A DNA stretch of 56,382 nucleotides from Beijerinckiaceae bacterium (lineage in GTDB: Bacteria > Pseudomonadota > Alphaproteobacteria > Rhizobiales > Beijerinckiaceae), in assembly GCA_947478455.1 (NCBI GenBank), contig CANJWR010000007.1:1-56382 (forward strand). Direction: 5' to 3'. The position numbers and the translations under genes were made by a program. The first letter of the stretch is position 1. Each line of letters begins with the position of its first letter. Below are positions 35,274-44,191 of the stretch, in pieces. The notes under the pieces are model-generated. The model ran no database searches. It was not told where the DNA came from and saw only the letters and a program-made list of their open reading frames with translations.

Positions 35274-36116
35274 CTATCCGAAAAAGCGCTCTCGCTCGCC
35301 GTGGTCGTGTAGGTCCTGAGCAATCTTGTGCGTCGATTCCGGCGCGATGGCGTCGGAAAAAATCCGGAACGGCAATTCCTCCAAAGCAATGTGCATGACG
35401 ACCGACGAAATCGTCCGGTCCGCCAGCCCGTGCAACATACGCGGCTTTGTGGACGGAAACCCGCCATCGGGATGCTGGTTGAATTTCGGCTTGAAGTGCC
35501 GGATCAGGGCCGCCTCGCAAAGCGTAATCTTTTCTGCATCGTCGGCCTCCACGCGGCTTGCGGGCCGCCCGGCTACTTCGAGCAAAAGTACTTCGAGGCG
35601 GTAGCCGTCCGGCACGCCGGTCGCATTGATCTTTTTCACAATCTCGCTCTTGCGCAATTGCTCGACCGCATTGCGCGCGCCCGGGCCGCCGAAGACCTGC
35701 CCGATATAGAGCGCATTGAAATCGAGCTTCACGAACTCCTCGTGGAGGCGCGCCAAGGCGTGTTCGGTATCGGGAAACATCCGCTTTCCGGCCGCATCGA
35801 CCAGCGTCCACGCGCCCTTTTCCTGCTCCAACTCCCAGCCCGGCGGAATGGGCCACTCGGGCGCATGATCCTGCCCGAGCACGTGATAGACGGTCGACAT
35901 TTTCTTGCCCGTCTGCACCACATTGACGAGTTTGACCACAGGCCGCAGGCCGATCATGAAGATCTGACATTTGACGATCGTGTCACGGTACTTGTGGTAG
36001 ATCCCCTCGTCGCCGAGCGACGCCGCCGGCAGATAGAAATACCCGACCGCATTCATCTCAAGCTGATGCGGGTCTTCACTCGCCTGCGTCGAGCCGTTTG
36101 CCATTTTCGTTGCCAT
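35274..36116 (-). CDS. Divergent GIY-YIG-like protein
   Basis: The 280-aa product starts at ATG 36116 (GGGAAC just upstream; another in-frame ATG is at 36134). The first 130 residues are not recognised. Residues about 138-220 resemble a worn GIY-YIG nuclease domain: FNALYIGQVFGGPGARNAVE and LCEAALIRHFKPKFNQ, the latter with the usual catalytic Glu and closing Asn. The initial GIY/YIG tyrosines are not all clear. The C-terminus is ordinary globular sequence. The neighbour on its 5' side is a divergent CocE-type hydrolase. Function is open; a nucleic-acid repair or restriction role is possible. Confidence 0.55.
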   Translation of the reverse strand: MATKMANGSTQASEDPHQLEMNAVGYFYLPAASLGDEGIYHKYRDTIVKCQIFMIGLRPVVKLVNVVQTGKKMSTVYHVLGQDHAPEWPIPPGWELEQEKGAWTLVDAAGKRMFPDTEHALARLHEEFVKLDFNALYIGQVFGGPGARNAVEQLRKSEIVKKINATGVPDGYRLEVLLLEVAGRPASRVEADDAEKITLCEAALIRHFKPKFNQHPDGGFPSTKPRMLHGLADRTISSVVMHIALEELPFRIFSDAIAPESTHKIAQDLHDHGERERFFG

Positions 36117-36233
36117 CTTGTTCCCAGCCCGCATGTGCCTGTTGGCGAATTGACCGGCACGTTACTGACCCGAACGGCCCCGCGTCAATTGCGCGAATTT
36201 GTGCGTTTCGGCGTCTGGCTTTAGGTTCTGTGC

Positions 36234-38075
36234 ATGATCGAGAATCCCGCCTTCAAGTTGATGCGCAACGTCATGGTCTCCCTGCGGGACGGCGTGCGGC
36301 TCGCCACGGATATTTACCTCCCCGCAAACGCCGCGGGCTCGCTGCCAGTCGTCCTTGAACGCACGCCTTACGGCAAGCAGAAGCCATCGCGCTCGGAACT
36401 CGCCGTCGGCGAAAAGAAGCCCATGAGTCGCGAGGCCCTGGCTCAGGTCTTCACCGCCGCAGGCTATGCTTTCGTTGTGCAGGATTGCCGGGGTCGCTAC
36501 GATTCAGAAGGCGAGTTCATCAAGTATTTGTCTGAAGGCCCCGACGGTTTCGACACGATTGAATGGATCGCCAAACAGGACTGGTGCAACGGTCGTGTCG
36601 GCACGATGGGGCTCTCCTATGCTGCCCATACGCAACTGGCCGCAGCCTGCCTGTCGCCGCCAGCGCTCGCCTGCATGGTGCTGGATTCGGGCGGCTTCTC
36701 GAACGCCTTTCGCTGCGGCATCCGACAGGGCGGCGCGTTTGAGTTGAAGCAGGCCACTTGGGCATGGAACCAGGCCAAGGAGAGCGGCCTCGCCGAAAGC
36801 AATCCGCTGATCCGCAACGCCCTTGAGGCTGAGGACATTCACGCCTGGTTCCGTTCCATGCCATGGAGCAAGGGGCGCTCGCCTGTGCGCTGGGAGCCCG
36901 AATACGAGGCCTATCTGCTCGATCAATGGAGCCACGGAGCCTTCGACGACTATTGGAAGAAGGTCGGCATCTGGGCCGCCGGACACTACGATGCGATCCC
37001 CAATGTCCCCGTAGCGCTGATGTCGAGCTGGTACGACGCCTATGTATTGTCGACGTTTGAAAATTATGCAGGGCTCGCCCGCAATGGCGCACGACCGCTC
37101 TCGCTCGTCATGGGGCCATGGACCCACGGCGACCGCACGAAACGTGTGATCGGCGACGTGGATTTCGGCGTGGCAGCAACCTTTGACGGAAATGTCGCAA
37201 AAAGCTGGCTCGACTTCCGCCTCGCATGGTTCGCCCGCTGGCTCAAGAACGAGCCGCAGAAAGACCAGCCGCGCTCCCGCCTGTTTGTCATGGGCGGCGG
37301 CAGCGGCAAGCGCACCGCAGCAGGCCATCTCGATCACGGTGGCCGCTGGATCGACTCAACCGACTGGCCCCTGCCCGCCACAGATTTCCGCTCATTCTTC
37401 CTGCATCGCGACGGTGCGCTTGGCGAACAAAAGCCCGCCGGAACTGAGGCTACGCTCACATACAGGTTCGATCCGCTCGACCCAGTTCCCACCATCGGCG
37501 GCGCGCTGACCAGCGGCAAACCGGTGTTCGAGGGCGGCGCATTCGACCAACGCGAGGATGCGCGCTTCTTCGGCTGCAAGAACCCCGGCCTGCCACTTTC
37601 GGCCCGCCGCGACGTACTGACCTTCGAAACGGAGCCGCTGGCGCAGGATCTGGCGGTTGTCGGCCCCATCAGCATCGAGCTTTGGGTAACGAGCGACCAG
37701 CCCGACACGGACTTCGCGGCGAAACTGATCGACGTTCATCCCCCCTCTGTCGACTGGCCGACCGGCTTTGCGATGAACATCACCGACGGCATTTTCCGCT
37801 GTCGCTATCGCAACTCATGGAAGAAGCCCGAGTCGATTGCCAAAGGTGAAGTTTTCAAAATTGTCATCGAACCTTTCGCCACCGCAAATCTGTTCAAGGT
37901 CGGGCATCGCATCAGGCTCGACATATCGTCGAGCAATTTCCCCAAATACGATGTGAACCCGAATTCATTTGAACCCGAAGGCGAAGGCCGCGCACCGCGC
38001 GTGGCGATGAACAGCGTTTTCGTGAACGGCGCACGGGCGTCGCGGCTCGTGTTGCCGATTGTGAAGCTTGCCTGA
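36234..38075 (+). CDS. CocE/NonD-family X-Pro dipeptidyl-peptidase-like hydrolase
   Basis: The 613-aa cytoplasmic alpha/beta hydrolase has a CocE-type N-terminal domain with ATDIYLPANAAGSLPVVLER and QDCRGRYDSEGEFIKYLSEG near 85. The nucleophile elbow is GTMGLSYAAHTQLAAA near 124, with Ser in GLSY. The remaining triad members probably lie around GPWTHGDRTKR near 300. The C-terminal jelly-roll domain (residues about 400-613) has GPISIELWVTSDQPDTDFAA and HRIRLDISSSNFPKYDVNPN. Relatives cut cocaine, glutaryl-7-ACA or X-Pro peptides. ATG 36234 has a weak RBS. Confidence 0.88.
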   Translation: MIENPAFKLMRNVMVSLRDGVRLATDIYLPANAAGSLPVVLERTPYGKQKPSRSELAVGEKKPMSREALAQVFTAAGYAFVVQDCRGRYDSEGEFIKYLSEGPDGFDTIEWIAKQDWCNGRVGTMGLSYAAHTQLAAACLSPPALACMVLDSGGFSNAFRCGIRQGGAFELKQATWAWNQAKESGLAESNPLIRNALEAEDIHAWFRSMPWSKGRSPVRWEPEYEAYLLDQWSHGAFDDYWKKVGIWAAGHYDAIPNVPVALMSSWYDAYVLSTFENYAGLARNGARPLSLVMGPWTHGDRTKRVIGDVDFGVAATFDGNVAKSWLDFRLAWFARWLKNEPQKDQPRSRLFVMGGGSGKRTAAGHLDHGGRWIDSTDWPLPATDFRSFFLHRDGALGEQKPAGTEATLTYRFDPLDPVPTIGGALTSGKPVFEGGAFDQREDARFFGCKNPGLPLSARRDVLTFETEPLAQDLAVVGPISIELWVTSDQPDTDFAAKLIDVHPPSVDWPTGFAMNITDGIFRCRYRNSWKKPESIAKGEVFKIVIEPFATANLFKVGHRIRLDISSSNFPKYDVNPNSFEPEGEGRAPRVAMNSVFVNGARASRLVLPIVKLA

Positions 38076-38185
38076 TGCGTTGATGAGTTCGGTGGCTGCG
38101 CTCACATTTGCAAAATGCCGCGGCCGTTGGTCTATTTGACAATCGCTTTACCGATGACGTTTCCAATGCGGGACTGGGGTTCTTC

Positions 38186-38845
38186 ATGCGGCCACAACTC
38201 TACGCCCATCCCTTTTCATCTTACTGCCAGAAAGTCCTGACGGCGCTGTACGAAAACGCGACGCCCTTCGAATATTGCACGCTGGGTCCGGATCAACCGG
38301 CGCATGAGAGCCGACTGACTGAACTGTGGCCCCTGCGGAAATTCCCGGTTCTGGCTGATCGCGGGAACACCATTCTCGAGTCCACTACCATTATTGAATA
38401 TCTGGATGTCGCGCATCCGGGCCGCACGCGTTTCATGCCAGTAGATCCGCGTGCAGCGATTGAGGTGAGGATGATGGACCGCATCTTCGACAATTATGTC
38501 ATGGGCCCGATGCAGAAGATCGTCCTCAACCAGATTCGTCCCGAAGCAAACCGCGACCCCTATGGCGTGGACGAGGCGCGCGCCATGCTCGACAAGACCT
38601 ATGAATGGCTCGATCGACGCCTGGGCGCAGGGCCATGGGCCGCGGGGGCCGAATTCACCCTTGCCGACTGTGCGGCGGCCCCTTCGCTCTTTTATGCCGA
38701 CTGGGCGCATGAAATCGCCGCGAACTTCGAAAACCTGCGCGCCTACCGGCAGCGCCTGCTGCAAAGGCCTTCGTTCGCAAGAGCTGTCGACGAAGCCCGT
38801 CCCTTCAGGCCTTATTTTCCGCTCGGCGCGCCCGATCGGGACTGA
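38186..38845 (+). CDS. Glutathione S-transferase, type 1
   Basis: The 219-aa product starts at ATG 38186 (GGGG upstream; the frame continues 78 nt further without a better start). Its thioredoxin-like domain has AHPFSSYCQKVLTALYENAT, PLRKFPVLADRGNTILESTT and an ESTTIIEYLD glutathione site. The helical domain includes WAAGAEFTLADCAAAPSLFY. It belongs to the bacterial GST groups in which the active residue is a Ser or Cys near the N-terminus (SSYCQK). It is upstream of a second GST on the same strand. Confidence 0.88.
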   Translation: MRPQLYAHPFSSYCQKVLTALYENATPFEYCTLGPDQPAHESRLTELWPLRKFPVLADRGNTILESTTIIEYLDVAHPGRTRFMPVDPRAAIEVRMMDRIFDNYVMGPMQKIVLNQIRPEANRDPYGVDEARAMLDKTYEWLDRRLGAGPWAAGAEFTLADCAAAPSLFYADWAHEIAANFENLRAYRQRLLQRPSFARAVDEARPFRPYFPLGAPDRD

Positions 38846-38914
38846 CAGAACTCCGAAACGACTCTTGCGCGAGACCCCATTCCCGGCGAAATTTACCCGC
38901 GACAGGAGTCGCTC

Positions 38915-39568
38915 ATGCCCATCAAGCTCATCATTGCAAACAAGGCCTATTCGTCCTGGTCGCTGCGTCCGTGGATTCTTCTGGCGACCTTCGGGATTCC
39001 CTTCGAGGAAGTCCTCATCCCGATGTATCGACCCGACAGCAAAAAGAAGATGCTGAAATATGCCCCCACGGGAAAAGTCCCGTCGCTGCAGGACGGCGAC
39101 GTGAGCGCCTATGAATCCATCTCGGTGATCGAATATATCGCGGAGAAATATCCGAAGAAGGCGATCTGGCCGAAGAACAAGGTTGCACGCGCATGGGCGC
39201 GCTCGCTCTCTGCCGAAATGCACGCAGGCTTTCAGGGACTGCGTCAGCATTGCCCGACAAATTTCCGTCGCGAGGTGAAAGAGCGCGAACTCACCCCGCA
39301 GGCCGCTGACGATGTGAAGCGCATCGAGGCCGCATGGGCGGCGGCGCGCAAGAAGTTCGGGCGTGGCGGACCTTTCCTGTTCGGCAAGTTCACCGCCGCC
39401 GACGCCATGTTCGCGCCGGTCGTCAATCGCCTGCACATCTACGATGTAAAAGTCTCGAAGACCTCTCGCGCCTATATGGACGCCATCATGGCGCTGCCCG
39501 CATGGCAGGCCTGGATCAAGGACGCCCACGCCGAAAAGTGGACGAACGAGATATACGACTCGATCTAG
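38915..39568 (+). CDS. Glutathione S-transferase, type 2
   Basis: The 217-aa product starts at ATG 38915 behind ACAGGAG. It has NKAYSSWSLRPWILLATFGI, PTGKVPSLQDGDVSAYESIS and FGKFTAADAMFAPVVNRLHI, diagnostic of the GST 'SRPWIL' subgroup in which the catalytic Ser lies in SSWSLRPW. It differs clearly from the preceding GST, so the pair is not a recent duplication. A small CDF-like gene follows after 3 nt. Confidence 0.9.
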   Translation: MPIKLIIANKAYSSWSLRPWILLATFGIPFEEVLIPMYRPDSKKKMLKYAPTGKVPSLQDGDVSAYESISVIEYIAEKYPKKAIWPKNKVARAWARSLSAEMHAGFQGLRQHCPTNFRREVKERELTPQAADDVKRIEAAWAAARKKFGRGGPFLFGKFTAADAMFAPVVNRLHIYDVKVSKTSRAYMDAIMALPAWQAWIKDAHAEKWTNEIYDSI

Positions 39569-39571
39569 TCC

Positions 39572-40168
39572 ATGCAGGAGCCCGCAGATGAGGCGCGCGC
39601 CTATACGCGCACCATCTGGACCATTGTGGCGGGAATTTCGCTGCTGTGTGCGGGCGAAACGGCGCTCGCCCTGCATCTCGACAATCGCCTGCTGCTGAAG
39701 GATGCGCTCGAATGGGGCTATGACATCGCCATCTATGCGGTCGCAGCGATCAGCTTCGGGCGCGGCGAAAATGCCGAACGCACATCGGCGCTCGCGATCG
39801 CATTCGTGCTGCTCATTGCAGGCCTGCAGGGCAGCTACGAAGTCATTCGAGCCATCTTCATCCCGCCTGTGATTGAAGCTGTGACAGTCGGCTTTTCTGC
39901 TGTCTCGATCATCGTCGAAGGAATTGCCGTCGCGGTCGCGCTATCGCGGTTTCGACACACGACAAATCCACTTATCGAGGCGACATGGCTTAGCGCCCGT
40001 AACGATGCTTTTTCCGCAACCGCCTTCGCGCTCGTGATGGCCGCTGCGCGGCTCGCCCCCATGCGCTGGCCCCAAATGGCCGTGGACGCCTTTGCGGCCG
40101 CTTTGGCCTTTCAGGCGGCTTGGGCCATCACACGCGATGCCTGGCCGCTGCGAGCAAAAGAGAAATAG
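39572..40168 (+). CDS. Shortened CDF-like membrane protein
   Basis: The 198-aa protein has 5-6 hydrophobic segments. Patterns such as LLLKDALEWGYDIAIYAVAA and LIEATWLSARNDAFSATAFA recall the membrane domain of cation diffusion facilitators, where Asp and Asn of such motifs bind metal. The usual HxxxD pairs are not both clear and the cytoplasmic sensing domain is absent, so it may be a half-transporter or a non-transport relative. It follows the GST by 3 nt. Its stop codon abuts the stop codon of the convergent aldolase gene. Confidence 0.6.
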   Translation: MQEPADEARAYTRTIWTIVAGISLLCAGETALALHLDNRLLLKDALEWGYDIAIYAVAAISFGRGENAERTSALAIAFVLLIAGLQGSYEVIRAIFIPPVIEAVTVGFSAVSIIVEGIAVAVALSRFRHTTNPLIEATWLSARNDAFSATAFALVMAAARLAPMRWPQMAVDAFAAALAFQAAWAITRDAWPLRAKEK

Positions 40169-40975
40169 CTATTCTACCGTCACGCGCGCTTTCCACAATT
40201 CCCACGGGCGCGCGATGGTTTTCATCACAGTCGCGTCCGCATTGGCGCCCTCTTCAGGCGAGAGATAAATCAATGGCCCGTCGAGCCCCATCGCCTGCCG
40301 CTGCATTCTGGCATTCTCTTCGGTGAAGACGGCGCGATAGACGGCTTCCTGAATTGTACGACCCACCGCCACATTGCCGTGGCCGCGCATCAACGCAACC
40401 GGCTTGTCGCCGAGTTTTTCCGCCAGCGCGGCCCCCATGGCGTTGTTGCTGACCAGCATGTCGGTGAAGCCGAATTTTTCGCGAATATCGAAGATCGGCA
40501 CACCCTGAGCCAGAAATCCGCTCATGTGAAAAAGCGCCCGCATGGGCGTGCGCGAAATCCCGAACGGAATCACAGACGGAGAATGCGAATGCACCACCGC
40601 CGTCACATCTGGCCGCGCGCGATAGATCTCGCCGTGAATGTAACGCTCCAGATACGAGAGCCGCGTCTCGCCCGCCACCGGTTCGCTGTCGGCTGCAAAT
40701 TCCATCAGGTCTGCGCGGCGCACCAGCGCCGGCGCGAGCGACCGCGACAGAATGAAATGATCGGGTTTGTCCGGATGCCGGATGCTTACATGCCCATAGC
40801 CGTCAAGCACGCCCTGATCGGCCAGTATACGATTGGCGGCGACGAGATCGCCCAGCAATTCCGCATCCACAGGCCCGGCGGAATGGGGTCTTTGCACACC
40901 AGAGCCCGGCGCATCGGCCGGTGTGGCGAGGAACCCGGAAGGTGCGCAACATCCGCAGCGCCAGAATTGCAACAT
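40169..40975 (-). CDS. Class II aldolase/adducin family protein
   Basis: The 268-aa product starts at ATG 40975 behind GGAGGAAA. Residues 1-37 (MLQFWRCGCCAPSGFLATPA) are an unusual Cys-containing leader of unknown purpose. The aldolase fold then has DGYGHVSIRHPDKPDHFILS and VTAVVHSHSPSVIPFGI with the His pair of the zinc site near 130. ALMRGHGNVAVGRTIQEAVY near 193 supplies the third His. The family covers fuculose-phosphate aldolases, ribulose-phosphate epimerases and decarboxylases of aromatic acids. The substrate is not clear. Confidence 0.85.
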   Translation of the reverse strand: MLQFWRCGCCAPSGFLATPADAPGSGVQRPHSAGPVDAELLGDLVAANRILADQGVLDGYGHVSIRHPDKPDHFILSRSLAPALVRRADLMEFAADSEPVAGETRLSYLERYIHGEIYRARPDVTAVVHSHSPSVIPFGISRTPMRALFHMSGFLAQGVPIFDIREKFGFTDMLVSNNAMGAALAEKLGDKPVALMRGHGNVAVGRTIQEAVYRAVFTEENARMQRQAMGLDGPLIYLSPEEGANADATVMKTIARPWELWKARVTVE

Positions 40976-41074
40976 GCTGTTTCCTCCGACAGCGCTTGGC
41001 CGCGCCTTTTGGATTTCGTATCAATTGCGCCCCGGCCTCCCGCAGGCCGTGCGCTATTGATAGGGGTCTAGCCC

Positions 41075-41833
41075 ATGCCAACGCAACAGAAGATCGCACT
41101 CGTCACAGGAGCAGGCTCAGGCATCGGGCGCGCCTGTTCTGTTGCGCTGGCCGGCGCGGGTTTTACGGTCGTGCTGGCGGGGCGACGGCTCGAGCCCCTG
41201 ACAGCGGTCGCCGATGACATCAGAGCCGCAGGCGGCGCAGCACTGGCGCTCTCGTGCGACGTCGCCGATGAAGCGCGGGTGAAGGCCCTGTTCGAGACGA
41301 CGCACTCCACATTCGGACGGCTCGATTTCCTGTTCAATAACGCCGGACTTTTCTCGCCCAACGTAAATCTCGAAGATCTCGAAGTGGCGCGCTGGCGCGC
41401 GATTGTGGACGTGAATCTGACAGGCGCTTTTCTCTGCACGCAAGCCGCTTTTCGGTTGATGAAGGCGCAATCGCCGCGCGGTGGCCGTATCGTCAACAAC
41501 GGCTCGATTTCAGCCCATGCGCCCCGCCCCAATTCCGCGCCCTACACATCGACCAAACACGCCATCACCGGCCTGACGAAAGCCACATCGCTGGACGGAC
41601 GCAAATACGACATCGCCTGCGGGCAGATCGACATTGGCAATGCCGAAACCGACATGACCGGCCGCATGAAAGCCGGCGTGCCGCAAGCCGATGGCTCGGT
41701 GCGGCCTGAACCACTGATGGATCTCGATCACGTCGCTCGCGCCATCGTCTACATGGCAACTTTGCCACTGGACGCGAATGTTCAGTTCATGACCATCATG
41801 GCGACCAAGATGCCGTTTGTCGGACGCGGATAA
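41075..41833 (+). CDS. Short-chain dehydrogenase/reductase
   Basis: The 252-aa NAD(P)-dependent oxidoreductase has the cofactor motif [19 protein letters not shown] near 9. NAG in [20 protein letters not shown] is near 88. The catalytic set Ser-Tyr-Lys is in [20 protein letters not shown], with the Lys three residues after the last Tyr-containing turn (YTSTK). The C-terminal segment [20 protein letters not shown] fits the classical SDR substrate loop. Adjacent genes suggest a catabolic role. Specificity unknown. Confidence 0.92.
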   Translation: MPTQQKIALVTGAGSGIGRACSVALAGAGFTVVLAGRRLEPLTAVADDIRAAGGAALALSCDVADEARVKALFETTHSTFGRLDFLFNNAGLFSPNVNLEDLEVARWRAIVDVNLTGAFLCTQAAFRLMKAQSPRGGRIVNNGSISAHAPRPNSAPYTSTKHAITGLTKATSLDGRKYDIACGQIDIGNAETDMTGRMKAGVPQADGSVRPEPLMDLDHVARAIVYMATLPLDANVQFMTIMATKMPFVGRG

Positions 41834-41983
41834 AAACATGCGTCAGAATGGAACTCTTGTGGAAGGGGCTTGCTGTTTGGCGCGGGTTGAGGAAAAATAG
41901 ATGAAACATTGTCAGGACAATAGTCCGGCATTAGCAAATTTGAGGAAACGCGCCCCAGATTTCGGGATGCAAACGGGGGATAC

Positions 41984-43183
41984 ATGATCGACTACAAGCT
42001 GATCTCGGTCGACAGCCACATGACCGAACATCCAGATTGCTTCAAGCGCGTGCAGAAAGAATATGGCGATCGCGCCCCACGTGTCGTCGAGAACCCAGAA
42101 GGGATCGGCAAAGGCCTTTACTTCATCATGGAAGGCCTTGAGCCGATGCACGTCGGCTATTTTGCGCTGGGGAACGTTGTCGAAAAGCCGCACGGCCGCA
42201 AGGAGATGCTGATCTACCGCAACTCCGACGAGTTCAAGAAAACCGTTACCAAATTCCGTGAGGAATATCGCTACGAAGATCACAAGGCGGACTGGAATGC
42301 GCCCGACTATCTGGCGGCGCTGGAACGCGACGGCGTCGATATTGCGCTGATCTATGCAAGCTGGGCGCGCTACAATTTCCATATCGAAGATCCCAAGCTG
42401 CAGCGTTCACTCTTCAGCTCATATAACGAGCATATGCTCGAATGGGCGGCCCACGCACCCAAGCAGCTGTTCATCGCGCCCCTGCTGTCGATTCTGGATG
42501 TCGAACTCGCCTGCAAGGACATGCGCGATTATGTGAAACGCGGATGCAAGACAGTGCATCTTCCGACACAGATTATCGGCAGCGGTTTCTATGAAGAAAA
42601 GTATGAGAAGCTCTGGGCCACGGCGGTCGATCTCAATATTCCCCTGAGTGTTCACGCCAATTCGAGTCAGGGGCGGCCGATGAAATTGCATGGCCTCGCC
42701 AAGCGCGAAAATGATCCGCGAAAATATATCATTCGCGGAGATTTTAACCCCAACGGCGGGCCGCAGGCTGGCTGGGAGTTCATGAGCAACCTGATCTTCT
42801 CGGGCGTGTTCGATCGCTATCCGACTCTCAAGGTGGTCGCATCCGAGTTCCAGATGAGCGATGCAGCCGCCGCTTACGAAGCGATCGACTATCGCGTTGG
42901 TCGTGCGGCGACTTACGATTCCGAGCGTAACGTCAACAAGCGCTGGCCGTCGGAATACCTTGCCGAAAATTGCTATTTCGGATTTGAGGACAGCCGAGCC
43001 ACTGTTTTGACGTCGCCCTACTTCGGCAAAGACAATTTCATGTGGTCAAACGACTATCCGCATTTCCAGACGCCATGGCCGCATTCGGTGCGTATTTTTG
43101 AGGAAAATTGCGAAGGCATAGATCCTGCCATCGCACGCAAGCTTGGTCGCGACAACGCCAACAAGATCTACAAATTCTTCTGA
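41984..43183 (+). CDS. Amidohydrolase-family protein, cluster member
   Basis: The 399-aa product from ATG 41984 (GGGGGA upstream) is an amidohydrolase-2 relative of the group with the first motif LISVDSHMTEHPDCFKR, in which the usual HxH is replaced by D-x-H-x-x-E. Later motifs are IPLSVHANSSQGRP near 225, LKVVASEFQMSDAAAAYEAI near 285 and FMWSNDYPHFQTPWPHS near 351. It probably opens or hydrolyses a small acid downstream of ring cleavage. It leads a run with FAH-like and Bug-type genes on the same strand, which favours one degradation or uptake unit. Confidence 0.8.
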   Translation: MIDYKLISVDSHMTEHPDCFKRVQKEYGDRAPRVVENPEGIGKGLYFIMEGLEPMHVGYFALGNVVEKPHGRKEMLIYRNSDEFKKTVTKFREEYRYEDHKADWNAPDYLAALERDGVDIALIYASWARYNFHIEDPKLQRSLFSSYNEHMLEWAAHAPKQLFIAPLLSILDVELACKDMRDYVKRGCKTVHLPTQIIGSGFYEEKYEKLWATAVDLNIPLSVHANSSQGRPMKLHGLAKRENDPRKYIIRGDFNPNGGPQAGWEFMSNLIFSGVFDRYPTLKVVASEFQMSDAAAAYEAIDYRVGRAATYDSERNVNKRWPSEYLAENCYFGFEDSRATVLTSPYFGKDNFMWSNDYPHFQTPWPHSVRIFEENCEGIDPAIARKLGRDNANKIYKFF

Positions 43184-43249
43184 GCTTGAGCAGACCTGAT
43201 TGCCCGGCAATCAGGTTTGTCGCCCAATCTCGCGATAGAAAGTATAACG

Positions 43250-44119
43250 ATGAAATTTGTGCTTTTCGACGACTTCAAGCCAGGCATTCTGAACGACGAT
43301 CAGGTTTTCGATATATCGAGTCTGCTAAGTGGCGTCGATTTCGCACGCCATCCACGCGACACAGTTCAGCAACTCATCTCCCGTTGTGAGGAACTAAAAC
43401 CTCGCATGACGGCCATGATCGCCCAGTCTTCGGGTGTTCCGCTTGCGTCAGTCCGGTTGCGCCAACCATCTCCCGATCCACAGCAATTGCTGTGCGCAGC
43501 AAAGAACTACAAGGACGGGCACGAGACTCCGCGTGTCGACTTCTTTTTGAAGGCGCAGCAGACGATCATTGGGCCCAATGATATGATTGAATTGCCGCCA
43601 ATCGACGCCAAGGTTTTCAACGCAGAACCCGAACTTGCCGTCATCATCAAGAAGCCGGCGCAGAATGTCAGCGCCGCCAACGCCATGGATTACGTCTTCG
43701 GCTATACGTGTTTTCTGGATGTTTCGGCGCGCAAGGTCAGCCCAACCTACTATATTCACAAGTCGTTCTGGACGTTCGGTCCTATCGGACCTCATATCGT
43801 GACAGCCGATGAGATTCCCGACCCCCACAATCTGCGGATACGACTTTGGGTCGACAACGATTTGCGTCAGGATTTCTCGACCTCCCTGATGGCCAACCGA
43901 ATTGAAAGACTGATCGAAGTCGCTTCGTCGGTGTGCCCATTACAGCCGGGCGATGTGATCCCGACCGGCACGCACCATATCGGCCTTGGACCCATTCAGG
44001 ACGGAGAAACCGTCACGATCGAAATCGAACGTGTCGGCCGGATGAGCGTCAAAGTGCGCGATCCACGCAAACGAACCTGGGAAAAGCCCCTGCCGCACAC
44101 TGCCGGCATGACAGTTTGA
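43250..44119 (+). CDS. Fumarylacetoacetate hydrolase-family protein
   Basis: The 289-aa product starts at ATG 43250 (AGAAAG upstream; further in-frame codons exist to 43217). The FAH fold covers hydrolases and isomerases of ring-fission products such as 2-hydroxyhepta-2,4-diene-1,7-dioate. The metal ligands are visible in VFNAEPELAVIIKK near 123, with MDYVFGYTCFLDVSARK, HKSFWTFGPIGPHIVTADEI and PGDVIPTGTHHIGLGPIQDG further on. It sits between the amidohydrolase and a Bug-type binding protein, so a role in aromatic acid breakdown is plausible. Confidence 0.88.
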   Translation: MKFVLFDDFKPGILNDDQVFDISSLLSGVDFARHPRDTVQQLISRCEELKPRMTAMIAQSSGVPLASVRLRQPSPDPQQLLCAAKNYKDGHETPRVDFFLKAQQTIIGPNDMIELPPIDAKVFNAEPELAVIIKKPAQNVSAANAMDYVFGYTCFLDVSARKVSPTYYIHKSFWTFGPIGPHIVTADEIPDPHNLRIRLWVDNDLRQDFSTSLMANRIERLIEVASSVCPLQPGDVIPTGTHHIGLGPIQDGETVTIEIERVGRMSVKVRDPRKRTWEKPLPHTAGMTV

Positions 44120-44191
44120 TCTACCGCACTCGCTCGAAGCGCGGATAAAAATTCAGGACGCACGAAAGCAGCGTCCATCAGGGAGGAAGAC

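Noticed and set aside
38216-39676. Minus-strand frame across both glutathione transferases
   Set aside because: Both transferases on the plus strand are complete; this is their antisense.
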